Under the pieces are notes generated by a model that made no database searches, was not told the origin of the DNA, and was given only the letters and a program-made list of their open reading frames with translations. From positions 1-64,000 of the forward strand of contig JAEWMJ010000011.1 in the NCBI GenBank assembly GCA_023393165.1: a stretch of DNA of 64,000 bases. The letters run 5' to 3'. The DNA is from Bacillota bacterium (GTDB lineage: Bacteria; Bacillota; Clostridia; Christensenellales; Christensenellaceae). Below, in pieces: positions 49,939 to 58,883 of the stretch. Numbering within the stretch: the first letter of the stretch is position 1; each line of letters begins with the position of its first letter. The position numbers and the translations under genes were made by a program.

Positions 49939-50949
49939 ATGCTAGGCAAGGCACTAACATCTAAAGAAAAAGCAGCTATATTGATGATTGCGCTAGGTAA
50001 AGAGTATTCTGCAAACGTTTATAGGCATTTATCAGATGAAGAGATCGAACAGCTGACGCTCAGCATTACGGGGCTTGGCAGTTTTGACACGGATACAAAG
50101 AACGCTGTTTTGTCCGAATTTTACGATATCTGCATTGCGCAGAGATATGTCAACGAAGGCGGCATCGAACATGCGAGGGAGATCCTGGTGAAAGCCATGG
50201 GCGCTGAAAAAGCGGACGAACTCATAAGCAAGCTGTCCGCTTCCCTGCAGGTCCGGCCGTTTGATATCATACGGAAAGCAGATCCTTCGCAGATTCTGAA
50301 CTTTATACAACACGAGCATCCTCAGACAATCGCACTTATTTTGTCTTATATGCAGCCCCAAAAGGCTGCGTCTGTTTTATCTTCGCTGCCTGAGGAAATA
50401 CAGCCCAAGGTTGTACAGAGGATCGCCACAATGAGCGTATCTTCTCCGGAATACATCAGGGAAGCTGAACGGATACTGGAAAGAAAGCTGTCCAGCGTGG
50501 GACAGGAAGAAAACACCAATGTGGGCGGAATTTCCGTTATTGTGGATATTCTGAACGCTATTGACAGAAGCACGGAAAAAAGCATCCTGGAAAACATTGA
50601 AATGGAAAACCCCGAACTTGCGGACGAGATCCACCGCAGAATGTTCATATTTGAGGATATCACAAAACTTTCCAATCTTGCGCTGCAAAGGACGCTCAAG
50701 GAAGTGGACAACGATGTGCTCACAATGGCCCTCAAAGGCGCGAGCCCGGAGATATCCGCAAAGATATACAGCAATATTTCCAAACGGTTGCAGGATCTCA
50801 TCAAGGAAAATATGGAATATATGGGGCCTGTCCGTGTACGTGATGTAGAACAGGCGCAGCAGAAGATCGTAAACGTCATACGCAAACTGGAAGACGAAGG
50901 TGAAATCGAGATATCCAGGGGTGGAGCAGATGAAGAGTTCGTTGTTTAG
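49939..50949 (+). CDS. fliG: Flagellar motor switch protein FliG
   Basis: 336 residues, full length. N-terminal domain (LTSKEKAAILMIALGKEYSANVYRHLSDEEIE) binds FliF; middle EHPQTIALILSYMQPQKAA; C-terminal torque helix with charged residues (VDNDVLTMALKGASPEISAKIYSNISKR, then MEYMGPVRVRDVEQAQQ). AGGAGGT precedes ATG 49939, six bases after fliF. Confidence 0.97.
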   Translation: MLGKALTSKEKAAILMIALGKEYSANVYRHLSDEEIEQLTLSITGLGSFDTDTKNAVLSEFYDICIAQRYVNEGGIEHAREILVKAMGAEKADELISKLSASLQVRPFDIIRKADPSQILNFIQHEHPQTIALILSYMQPQKAASVLSSLPEEIQPKVVQRIATMSVSSPEYIREAERILERKLSSVGQEENTNVGGISVIVDILNAIDRSTEKSILENIEMENPELADEIHRRMFIFEDITKLSNLALQRTLKEVDNDVLTMALKGASPEISAKIYSNISKRLQDLIKENMEYMGPVRVRDVEQAQQKIVNVIRKLEDEGEIEISRGGADEEFVV

Positions 50950-51727
50950 AATTGACAGAAATTCCATTATCGCGCAGGACAGCGGCGCGGCGGGTATTGT
51001 CGTTCTTCCCAGGCTGGAAGACATGATGCAAAAGCTGGAAAAAGAGAGCAATGACCTCAAAAGCATTGAAGAAGAAATTGAGGCGGCAGAAACGGAAGAT
51101 AACGGCATAGACGCCGAACTCGAGATGAAACAGCGCCTGCTTGAAAAACTGCAGGCGCAGGTGGAAGAAGAAAAACAGAAAGCGGCAAGATATATTAACG
51201 AGGCCAAGGAGGAAGCCCAGCGCCTGTATGAAAAAGCGGTGAACGAGGGATTCAAGGCCGGGTATGCAAAAGCACAGTCCCAGGTTTCGGAAGAGAGGCG
51301 CGTGGAAAAAGAAACGCTGGCCGGCGCTTTGAAATCGCTTTCGGCAGCCAGGGAAGCGCTGTATGATGAAATGGAAGGCGGACTGCTGGATCTTGCGCGC
51401 TGTATTGCGGAGCATATTATAAAAACAGAATTGCAGAGCAACGACGAGGCGTATAAAAACATTGTGCGCAGCCTGATCGTCACGCTCAAAAATCAAAGCA
51501 ACATTATATTAAAAGTAAGTAAAACTGAATACGAGAAATATTTCGCCGATCCTACCGGGGATCTCGCATCCGAAATCAGCAGCTCGGGTATCCGGGTAAC
51601 ACAGGACATGACGCTCAAGAGCGGCGACTGTTTTGTGGAGACGGAGTACGGATATGTGAACGCGGGCGTCAGGACGCAGCTGAACCGGCTCGAATTCGCA
51701 TTGAAACAAATCGGAGCAGATAACTGA
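50930..51727 (+). CDS. fliH: Flagellar assembly protein FliH
   Basis: 265 residues from ATG 50930, which overlaps the fliG end by 20 bases (AGGGG and GGAG upstream). A long Glu/Lys/Gln-rich coiled coil (about 30-125) precedes the FliH/V-ATPase-E-like domain (about 145-265; LARCIAEHIIKTELQSNDEAY, ILKVSKTEYEKY). It regulates the FliI ATPase and tethers it to the C ring. Called from domain pattern and position before fliI. Confidence 0.88.
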   Translation: MKSSLFRIDRNSIIAQDSGAAGIVVLPRLEDMMQKLEKESNDLKSIEEEIEAAETEDNGIDAELEMKQRLLEKLQAQVEEEKQKAARYINEAKEEAQRLYEKAVNEGFKAGYAKAQSQVSEERRVEKETLAGALKSLSAAREALYDEMEGGLLDLARCIAEHIIKTELQSNDEAYKNIVRSLIVTLKNQSNIILKVSKTEYEKYFADPTGDLASEISSSGIRVTQDMTLKSGDCFVETEYGYVNAGVRTQLNRLEFALKQIGADN

Positions 51728-51728
51728 C

Positions 51729-53048
51729 ATGCCGGGTTTTGATCGTAAAATAGAGCTGTATAAAAGCCAGATTCCCAAGCTCGACACCGTGGAACTCTCC
51801 GGCACCGTGTCCAAAGTGATCGGCATGACGGTGGAATCTAAAGGCCCCATGGTTAAGATGGGCGATATCTGCAAGATATACCCTAACCGCGGCGAAGGAT
51901 CCATACTGGCGGAGGTCGTTGGGTTCCGGGATCAATACGTCATACTGATGCCCTTCGGAAACGTGGCGGGCATCGGCATAGGCAACAAGGTGACCGCAAC
52001 AGGAATGGAATACCTGGTGCCGGTGGGCGAGAATTTGAAAGGAAGGATCCTGGATGCGCTGGGACGGCCGATGGACGGAAATGGGAGCGTTTCCTGCGAG
52101 ACGAGTTATCCGGTTGAAAACCAGCCTCCGAGCCCCCTGGAACGCAGGCGCATTAAGGAAGTGCTTCCTCTGGGCGTCCGTGCGATCGATACCCTTCTTA
52201 CAATGGGCAAAGGCCAGAGGGTCGGCATATTCGCAGGCAGCGGCGTCGGGAAAAGTACGCTTCTCGGAATGATCGCCCGCCGGGCAAGCGCCGATATCAA
52301 TGTGATTACGCTGGTGGGTGAACGCGGCAGGGAAGTTTTGGACTTCATTGAAAAAGACCTGCAGGAAGAAGGCCTGAAAAAATCCGTTCTGGTTGTGGCA
52401 ACTTCCGACCAGCCGGCGTTGCTCCGATTAAAATCCGCAATGGTAGGGACGGCAATTGCCGAATATTTCAGGGACCAGGGATATAATGTCATGCTTATGA
52501 TGGACTCTTTGACCCGGTTTGCCATGGCCCAGCGTGAAATCGGCATGACTGTGGGAGAGCCCCCTGTTTCAAGGGGATTTACGCCTTCCGTATATGCAAT
52601 GCTGCCCCGTCTGCTGGAAAGGTCGGGCACTTCCCTGAAAGGAAGCATTACGGGCATTTATACCGTATTGGTTGAGGGAGACGATATGAACGAGCCGATT
52701 TCTGATACCGTACGCGGCATACTGGACGGGCATATCGTATTATCCCGAAAACTGGCAAACAACAACCAATACCCCGCGATAGACATTCTTGCAAGCGTGA
52801 GCAGGCTGATGGTGGATATTGTGTCCCCCGAACACTGGCAGCTGGCAAACCACATAAAGAACATGATGATGACATATAACGAGGTGCAGGACCTTGTGAA
52901 TATAGGCGCATATAAAGCCGGTTCGGATGCAAAGATCGACGAGGCGATCACGCTTCGCGAACCGATCCTTGGCCTGGTGAAGCAGGAGATAAAGGAAGCT
53001 TCCACATTTGAGGAATCTCTGGAAAAAATGAGGCAGATTCTTAAGTAA
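51729..53048 (+). CDS. fliI: Flagellar export ATPase FliI
   Basis: 439 residues. Walker A GIFAGSGVGKST at about 165, and the F1-beta-like segments VGERGREVLDFIEKDL, MDSLTRFAMAQREIGM and SRGFTPSVYAMLPRLLERSG. Powers export-substrate unfolding together with FliH and FliJ. Its ATG follows the fliH stop by one base. Confidence 0.96.
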   Translation: MPGFDRKIELYKSQIPKLDTVELSGTVSKVIGMTVESKGPMVKMGDICKIYPNRGEGSILAEVVGFRDQYVILMPFGNVAGIGIGNKVTATGMEYLVPVGENLKGRILDALGRPMDGNGSVSCETSYPVENQPPSPLERRRIKEVLPLGVRAIDTLLTMGKGQRVGIFAGSGVGKSTLLGMIARRASADINVITLVGERGREVLDFIEKDLQEEGLKKSVLVVATSDQPALLRLKSAMVGTAIAEYFRDQGYNVMLMMDSLTRFAMAQREIGMTVGEPPVSRGFTPSVYAMLPRLLERSGTSLKGSITGIYTVLVEGDDMNEPISDTVRGILDGHIVLSRKLANNNQYPAIDILASVSRLMVDIVSPEHWQLANHIKNMMMTYNEVQDLVNIGAYKAGSDAKIDEAITLREPILGLVKQEIKEASTFEESLEKMRQILK

Positions 53049-53063
53049 CAAGGAGCAGGCTTG

Positions 53064-53495
53064 ATGAAAAAGTTTGTATTTACCCTACAGAGGCTGTTCG
53101 ACGTCAAAAAGATATCCGAGGATCAGCTGCTGATCCAACAGGACCAAATTAACAAAAGACTCAGCGAGCTTCAGGATAAAAAGGACCGGATGATCCGCAG
53201 GTTTCATGAAGAAAAAGAATCCTATGAAGCGGACTGCAGGCGGGGCATTCCCGCGGGCGGATTGCAGTCATACGGGGAATATTTCGATTTTTTGATGCAA
53301 AGGGTTAAAGAGCAGGATGTTCTTATCCGGGAATGCCTGCAGGAAAAAGAAAGGTTGACAGGGTTGCTTTTAAAGCTTATGAACGAAATGAAAGTGCTTG
53401 AAAAGATAAAAAAGGAACAATTTGTCGAATATAATAAAGAAATGCAAAAAAATGACGATAAGATGTTAGAGGACTTTTTATGCGGCCGAATGTAG
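53064..53495 (+). CDS. fliJ: Flagellar export stalk protein FliJ
   Basis: 143 residues, almost entirely a two-helix coiled coil (FVFTLQRLFDVKKISEDQLLIQQDQINKRL). Start ATG 53064, eight bases after AGGAG; a TTG three bases earlier is possible. Sits in the centre of the FliI hexamer like F1-gamma. Overlaps the next gene by 16 bases. Confidence 0.9.
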   Translation: MKKFVFTLQRLFDVKKISEDQLLIQQDQINKRLSELQDKKDRMIRRFHEEKESYEADCRRGIPAGGLQSYGEYFDFLMQRVKEQDVLIRECLQEKERLTGLLLKLMNEMKVLEKIKKEQFVEYNKEMQKNDDKMLEDFLCGRM

Positions 53496-54106
53496 ATGAT
53501 TATAACGAGCTGATGGGCAAGACGCAGGTCAAAAAGCCCCAGCAGCAAAATAAGAATATGAAACAGGACGGAAAGACGGTCCCTGAGAAAAAAAAGGTAA
53601 AGGGAGGGGCGGTTGCCGCCATCGTCATTGTAGTCCTTATCGCCCTTTTCGGTGTTTCGTACTACTACAACCTGATGGATACAAAAACAAAAATCATTCA
53701 GTTTTTTATCAATCAGGACGATACATATACAAAGGCCATGGCTTCCCAACAGGCGCTTAGCGACTCTATCGCCCAGCAGCAGACCGATATCGAAAGCAGG
53801 TCAAAAGAGCTCGACCAGCGTTCGGCTGATCTGGACACGCGGGAGCAGGCGGTCGGTGATAAGGAAAGCGCGGCCGCAGACCGACAGACGGCCGATGAAC
53901 AAAAAAAAGCCGAAACGGCAAAGATGGTTACGATATACGAGGGCATGGACGCCGCGGTAGCATCCGGAATATTAAGCAATTATACGGATAAGCAATGGAT
54001 TGCCGATCTTCTTATGCAGATGAATGAAAAAAAAGCGGCTGCCATAATGGCTGCCATGGATCCGCAGCTTGCGGCATCCATAACCGCTTTAATGGTTCCC
54101 AAATGA
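53480..54106 (+). CDS. MotE-family protein (YlxF-like), MgtE-N-type C-terminal domain
   Basis: 208 residues. One membrane helix (about 43-65), a coiled-coil stretch rich in Gln/Asp (about 90-145; DIESRSKELDQRSADLDTRE), and a C-terminal MgtE_N-like domain (IYEGMDAAVASGILSNYTDKQWIADLLMQMNEKKAAAIMAAM). Same place as ylxF, between fliJ and fliK, in Bacillus. Suggested to act as a stator or export chaperone; not settled. Confidence 0.83.
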   Translation: MRPNVDDYNELMGKTQVKKPQQQNKNMKQDGKTVPEKKKVKGGAVAAIVIVVLIALFGVSYYYNLMDTKTKIIQFFINQDDTYTKAMASQQALSDSIAQQQTDIESRSKELDQRSADLDTREQAVGDKESAAADRQTADEQKKAETAKMVTIYEGMDAAVASGILSNYTDKQWIADLLMQMNEKKAAAIMAAMDPQLAASITALMVPK

Positions 54107-54130
54107 TAAAAAAAGAAGGGAGGTGAATAA

Positions 54131-55561
54131 ATGAATGCAGTGACGATAAATGTAATAACCGCAGTGGATACGGCGGATACGCCTGTTAAGATCCAGGGAA
54201 ATGACCAGCCGTCCGCTCAGGATTTCGCATCCGAACTGGACCGGGCAAACAGCAAAGACGATAATGAGGCCTTGAACGCGGGACAGAACCAAAAGATTGA
54301 TAAAAAAGCGCCCAGGGATGACCGCCCGAAAACTGAGAAAGCGGACGACAGTTCTGAAGATGAGCCGGAAAAGCCTAAAAAGGTTCATGGTATGCCTTTA
54401 GTCCCGGTGATCATCAATACGCAGAATGTGGAAGTTCCTCCGGAAGTTGTGCAGGCGGATGCGCAGAATACAGCGTCTCAGGAAATAGCCGGCGTAATTC
54501 CGGCAAATGGGGCGGTGGAAAATCAGGGAGTTGTCCAGGCAATGGCATTGCAGGATATGGATGCGCAAAGCCCGTCACAGGATGCCGCGGGTGAAACCGG
54601 CCAAACGCAGGCGGAACAGGTTCCCAAAGGCACTGCCAATACAGCATCCGGAAATACTGAAGTGAAACAGACGGCGCAGGCTGCAGCAGATGCGGAAGCG
54701 TTCGCGGGGCAGGCGCTCCGGGAAATTGCGGATCTCAGTAATGCGCCGGCAAATACGGCGGCGAAGGACGGGGAGAAACCTGCGGAAGAACCGCTTTTGA
54801 GCATGCAGCAAACGGCGCAGGCTGCGCAGACCGTAAAAACCATGCAGCAAGCTCAGCAAACCGCGCAGCCTACCGGGCAAAATGCCAATCAGCCTACCGG
54901 GCAAAACGTACAGCAAAGCGGTGATAACGGGCCCGTACAGAATACGGCAATTGATCAGCCTCAGGCTTCTGCGAAGGACGGGACAACAGGGAGCGACAAA
55001 CAAAACGCGCAGGACGGAAGCGGGGAGCCCGGAGCAACGCAGATGCAGCCGGCATTCGGGGCTTCGGAAACAAAAGTGGAGTTTCCAAAAACCGCGCCGG
55101 CGCCCGAACAACCTGCCGTACGGCAGACCGTAATGACCACAATCATCGATAAAATCTCTACGGCTTTCGGCAAGGAAACAACCGAAATGGTTGTGCAGTT
55201 GAAGCCGGAACATCTGGGAGGACTCTCGATATCCCTTTCCATGGGTGAAAGCGGACTGGTGGCGAAAATGGTGACCAGCGAGCAATCCGTACACAGCATG
55301 ATCCATGGAGAGATAGGCATGCTGCAGGAGGCTTTGCGCGAAAAGGGGATCCCGGTCGTACACATGGAAGTGAGCTGGAGCCAGACATCAAATACTTTTG
55401 CAGACAGCCAAAGAGGAAACGGGGGGCATTGGACAGAGCCTTCCTATGCCGGAACCGCGGCGGTTTACGACAACATGGAAGAACCGGCAAATTATTACTA
55501 CAACATGTCCAGTTATGATGTGCTTACAGAGCAAGGAGGTTCTGTGGAGTTCAGCGCTTAG
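54131..55561 (+). CDS. fliK: Flagellar hook-length control protein FliK
   Basis: 476 residues. A long low-complexity N-terminal ruler region rich in Gln, Ala, Thr and Pro, then the conserved Flg_hook domain at about 335-425 (EMVVQLKPEHLGGLSISLSMGESGLVAKM). A short tandem repeat of the codons for QPTGQN with a 24-base period lies at 54866-54906, a likely site of length change. FliK measures hook length and triggers the FlhB switch. GGGAGGTG precedes ATG 54131. Confidence 0.92.
   Translation: MNAVTINVITAVDTADTPVKIQGNDQPSAQDFASELDRANSKDDNEALNAGQNQKIDKKAPRDDRPKTEKADDSSEDEPEKPKKVHGMPLVPVIINTQNVEVPPEVVQADAQNTASQEIAGVIPANGAVENQGVVQAMALQDMDAQSPSQDAAGETGQTQAEQVPKGTANTASGNTEVKQTAQAAADAEAFAGQALREIADLSNAPANTAAKDGEKPAEEPLLSMQQTAQAAQTVKTMQQAQQTAQPTGQNANQPTGQNVQQSGDNGPVQNTAIDQPQASAKDGTTGSDKQNAQDGSGEPGATQMQPAFGASETKVEFPKTAPAPEQPAVRQTVMTTIIDKISTAFGKETTEMVVQLKPEHLGGLSISLSMGESGLVAKMVTSEQSVHSMIHGEIGMLQEALREKGIPVVHMEVSWSQTSNTFADSQRGNGGHWTEPSYAGTAAVYDNMEEPANYYYNMSSYDVLTEQGGSVEFSA
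54866..54906 (+). repeat. Two-copy 24-base-period repeat in fliK
   Basis: CAGCCTACCGGGCAAAA occurs at 54866-54882 and again at 54890-54906, in frame, adding eight residues per unit. Such in-frame repeats allow expansion or loss by slippage. Confidence 0.8.
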
Positions 55562-55595
55562 GGCGCATATTACTCAAACAGAAAGGTGATAAAAT

Positions 55596-56252
55596 ATGTC
55601 AACAAGCCAAGTGCCGAGTTATATACCGGCGTCTTATACCACACAGAACAATACAAGTTCGTCAACAAGAACGGCCAATAATGAACTGGGCAAAGATGAA
55701 TTCTTGAAGATTCTGGCTGAACAGCTGGCAAATCAGGATCCATTGTCGCCTATGTCGGATACGGATTTTATCGCACAGATGGCCCAGTTTTCGGCTCTGG
55801 AGCAAATGCAGGAATTAAACGCAACATTTGCAAGTTCGCAGGCTTACAGCATGATCGGAAAGAACGTTTTGGCCTCTGTAACGGATGACAGCGGCAACAA
55901 GGTCCCGATTTACGGTGAAGTGACCGGCATCGTCCGTCAAAACAACACAGATTATCTGCATATCGGTCAGTACTTGGTACCCGCATCGTCCGTAAGCGCA
56001 GTTTACGACGATAATGCCATGGATGGGATTATTTCGCAGGGCGCGAACCTTGTGGGAAAAATAATCGAAGCCGAAATCCCAAGCGAAGACGGCACGTCTG
56101 ATCCAACCAAAGTAGCAGGCAAGGTAGACAGCGTAGTAGTGAAAGACGGATTGCTTTACGCGGTGGTTGGAGAAAAAGAGGTTCAGGTTGGGTATATAAC
56201 CAAAATCAGCAATAACGTTGATGACGGTTCTGCTACCGAAGAGGCTGTTTAA
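55596..56252 (+). CDS. flgD: Hook-capping scaffold protein FlgD
   Basis: 218 residues. The N-terminal FlgD signature is clear (LGKDEFLKILAEQLANQDPLSPMSDTDFIAQMAQFSALEQMQELN); the C-terminal part is beta-rich. The hook cap directs FlgE polymerisation. AAAGGTG precedes ATG 55596. The tail (EVQVGYITKISN...) is echoed 80 bases past the stop by an out-of-frame EVPVADITKIS, see the repeat at 56194-56311. Confidence 0.95.
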   Translation: MSTSQVPSYIPASYTTQNNTSSSTRTANNELGKDEFLKILAEQLANQDPLSPMSDTDFIAQMAQFSALEQMQELNATFASSQAYSMIGKNVLASVTDDSGNKVPIYGEVTGIVRQNNTDYLHIGQYLVPASSVSAVYDDNAMDGIISQGANLVGKIIEAEIPSEDGTSDPTKVAGKVDSVVVKDGLLYAVVGEKEVQVGYITKISNNVDDGSATEEAV

Positions 56253-56311
56253 AGCGCTCCGGCGTATGGGAGACATGGAAGTCCCTGTCGCTGATATAAC
56301 CAAAATCAGTT
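56194..56311 (+). repeat. Duplicated flgD tail fragment
   Basis: ATATAACCAAAATCAG (with flanking similarity) occurs at about 56195-56211 inside flgD and again at about 56294-56310 in the gap before flgE. In the second copy a frame from ATG 56259 reads MGDMEVPVADITKIS and then stops; it resembles the flgD C-terminus. Confidence 0.6.
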
Positions 56312-56415
56312 AGGAAAACCAATTCAGCAGTATTTGCATGGATGGCAGGGATAATAATGCTGAAAACAACTGAAAGTTCATATAGATATCTTAAAATTTT
56401 TGGAGGATAACAGTT

Positions 56416-57696
56416 ATGATGCGAGCATTATTCGCCGGCGTGACCGGGCTTCGCAGCCATCAGACACGCATGGACGTAATCGGAAACAACATCGCAAACG
56501 TAAATACCTTAGGGTTTAAAAAGAGTCAGACAACATTTTCTGACCTGTTCAGTGAAACAATAAGTCCTTCTTCGGCGCCTTCCGGCAATTCGGGCGGTAT
56601 CAATGCCAAACAGGTGGGACTCGGCGTTTCGGTCGCCTCGGTAGTGGTCAAGCATTCGCCCGGCGCGGCGCAGTACACCGGCAACCCCCTTGATATGACG
56701 ATCGACGGCGACGGATTCTTTGTCGTACGTACGGCGGACGGCAACCAGTATACCAGGGCGGGCAACTTTACGGTATCCAGCAACGGGAGTCTGGTAGATG
56801 CGAAGGGCAATTTTGTCCAGTGCTATAATTCCGTATGGAAACAGGGCGATGCCGGAAAATCCAAAGCAAATTCAATAAACGGCGAGTCTTCCACGTATTT
56901 CGACAACTTTGCCTATACCGAAGACCCAACGGCAATCAAGACCGCGCCTTCCGGCAGCTATACATTCAGCGTAGATCCGGCGACCGGAGCGGTGAAATTA
57001 TTCAAGGACGAAATAGACATCACTCCCGCAGGCGGCCTGACGCTTGCTGCGGGAGCGGGAAACATACTGAATCCCCCGCTGACCGATACCGGCGCGCTCA
57101 CTGACAATACGGCTTATACGCTGACGATTCCCGGACTTGGTGAGATCACTTTCCAGGCCTCGGCGGACGTAACGGCGGGAGACGGCGACAGCCGGTTCCA
57201 GAATGTTGCGGACGTACTCAACAACGCGAACATTGAAGTCATCAACAACGACGGCTTTATAGCGGGAAATACGGTGGGCGATCTGACGATCGATCTGGAC
57301 AAGTATTACAACGTATCCGTAAACGAGCAGGGCGCGATCGTCGCACAGATCAAGGAAACCACGCTGGATCCTATCACAGGCTCGGGCACAATCAAAGCGG
57401 GCTCAAATGTAGTGCTTGGTTATGTGGCGCTCGCCTCCTTCAACAATGTCGAAGGCCTTCAGAAGGCGGGCGGCAACTTGTATGTCGTAACACCAAACTC
57501 GGGACAGCCCAGGCTGAGTACGGCGGGCTCCGGCGGGGTCGGAAACATTACGCCGTCTTCTCTTGAAATGTCAAATGTGGACTTGTCCGAGGAAATGGTC
57601 AATATGATTACAACCCAAAGGGGATTCCAGGCAAATTCCAGGGTAATTACCGCAACGGACCAGATGCTGGAAGAGTTGGTTAACCTGAAAAGGTAG
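56416..57696 (+). CDS. flgE: Flagellar hook protein FlgE
   Basis: 426 residues. N-terminal MRALFAGVTGLRSHQTRMDVIGNNIANVNTLGFKKSQ and C-terminal SLEMSNVDLSEEMVNMITTQRGFQANSRVITATDQMLEELVNL are diagnostic; TIDGDGFFVVRTADGN lies at about 96-112. Two adjacent ATG codons (56416 and 56419) follow GGAGG. Main hook subunit. Confidence 0.96.
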   Translation: MMRALFAGVTGLRSHQTRMDVIGNNIANVNTLGFKKSQTTFSDLFSETISPSSAPSGNSGGINAKQVGLGVSVASVVVKHSPGAAQYTGNPLDMTIDGDGFFVVRTADGNQYTRAGNFTVSSNGSLVDAKGNFVQCYNSVWKQGDAGKSKANSINGESSTYFDNFAYTEDPTAIKTAPSGSYTFSVDPATGAVKLFKDEIDITPAGGLTLAAGAGNILNPPLTDTGALTDNTAYTLTIPGLGEITFQASADVTAGDGDSRFQNVADVLNNANIEVINNDGFIAGNTVGDLTIDLDKYYNVSVNEQGAIVAQIKETTLDPITGSGTIKAGSNVVLGYVALASFNNVEGLQKAGGNLYVVTPNSGQPRLSTAGSGGVGNITPSSLEMSNVDLSEEMVNMITTQRGFQANSRVITATDQMLEELVNLKR

Positions 57697-57781
57697 GGGA
57701 TGACGCTTTAAGTTCCCCAGGCGCCGGGAGCTTTCGCTTACGGAACGTCTTTGGAACAAAGCGGATAAATAAGGAACAGAA

Positions 57782-57809
57782 GCCGGCGGCGTTTATAAAC
57801 GCTGCCGGC
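57782..57809 (+). promoter_or_regulatory. Strong stem-loop before flbD
   Basis: GCCGGCGGCGTTT (57782-57794) can pair with AAACGCTGCCGGC (57797-57809) with one G-U wobble, a 10-to-13-base-pair stem with a very short loop. No T tract follows, so it is not a classic terminator; it may stabilise or mark an mRNA end between flgE and flbD. Confidence 0.45.
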
Positions 57810-57834
57810 ATCCAAAGAAAAGGGCGGTAACAAT

Positions 57835-58053
57835 ATGATTAGGGTTTCCAAGTTGAATGGTGTTGAGTATTATATCAATGCCGACATCATCGATTATATA
57901 GAGAAAACTCCGGACACGTTGATTACTTTGTCTTCGGGAAAAAAGCTGGTTGTACTGGAGACGCCCGAAGAATTGGTGAAGAGAATTATTGCCTACAGGC
58001 AATTGATATACTGCAAATTGCCCGAATTCAAGAGTAGAGAAATAGGCGAATAA
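57835..58053 (+). CDS. flbD: FlbD/SwrD flagellar protein
   Basis: 72 residues, FlbD family (MIRVSKLNGVEYYINADIIDYIEKTPDTLITLSSGKKLVVLETPEELVKRI). In Bacillus the homologue SwrD raises motor torque. GGCGG precedes ATG 57835. Small, single domain, between hook and stator genes as in Bacillus. Confidence 0.93.
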   Translation: MIRVSKLNGVEYYINADIIDYIEKTPDTLITLSSGKKLVVLETPEELVKRIIAYRQLIYCKLPEFKSREIGE

Positions 58054-58085
58054 TTGCCGGATTCGGCTTTTTTAGGAGGATTAAT

Positions 58086-58883
58086 ATGATGATATCTACC
58101 GTGGCCGGGTTTGCCGCGGGTATAGTTGCAATTGTTGTCTCAATAATGATTGATGGACGTATACAAGATTTTTATAATTTACCGTCCATTATGATAGTTT
58201 TTGGCGGTACTATTGCCTCTACGATGGTCACTTTCCCGATGAGCGAGCTTAAAAAGATCCCAACCTTGCTGAAATATGCCTTAAGCAAAGACAAGGTGGA
58301 TATCAAAAGCGATATTGACGAGATCATCAGAATGGCGAACGTGGCCCGGAGAGACGGTTTGCTTGCCCTGGAAAATCTGCTGGATGAGATGGAAAATCCT
58401 TTTATGAAAAACGGCGTCATGCTTATAATGGACGGGACCGATCCTGAAACCATCAAAAGCGTGCTGGAAACCGAAATTAATTTTATGGAAGAACGGCATG
58501 CAGACGGCAAAAAGATTTTCGAAGCGATGGCATCCTACGCGCCCGCCTACGGAATGATCGGTACGCTGATAGGGCTTATCAATATGCTGGTAAGTTTGGA
58601 CGACGCGGCAAAGCTGGGACCCGCCATGGCGGTTGCGCTGGTTACCACTTTCTACGGCGTGATTCTGGCAAATTTGGTTTTTACGCCTCTTGCCAATCAG
58701 CTTGCTATCAGAAGCAAACGGGAACAGCTTCAGAAAGATATTATCATCGAAGGGATCCTCTCCATACAGGACGGAGAAAATCCCAGGGTGATCAGGGACA
58801 AGCTTGCGGCGTTCGTTTCCAACCAGGAAGCCGAAATGATAGAGGTTAAATCTGGCAAAAAAGAGGAAACGGTGAATGAATAA
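58086..58883 (+). CDS. motA: Flagellar motor stator protein MotA
   Basis: 265 residues, four membrane helices. Typical: FVGGTIASTMVTFPMSE-like region (VFGGTIASTMVTFPMSELKKI), YAPAYGMIGTLIGLINML and LGPAMAVALVTTFYGVILANLVFTPLANQL. GGAGG precedes ATG 58086 (second ATG at 58089). A 4-base GCCG/CGGC hairpin with six T (58056-58073) just upstream may dampen read-through from flbD. Forms the ion channel with MotB. Confidence 0.96.
   Translation: MMISTVAGFAAGIVAIVVSIMIDGRIQDFYNLPSIMIVFGGTIASTMVTFPMSELKKIPTLLKYALSKDKVDIKSDIDEIIRMANVARRDGLLALENLLDEMENPFMKNGVMLIMDGTDPETIKSVLETEINFMEERHADGKKIFEAMASYAPAYGMIGTLIGLINMLVSLDDAAKLGPAMAVALVTTFYGVILANLVFTPLANQLAIRSKREQLQKDIIIEGILSIQDGENPRVIRDKLAAFVSNQEAEMIEVKSGKKEETVNE

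Noticed and set aside
54866..54906. Short direct repeats in fliK as a CRISPR-like array
   Set aside because: Only two units, in frame with a Gln/Thr/Pro-rich protein region; simple protein repeat.
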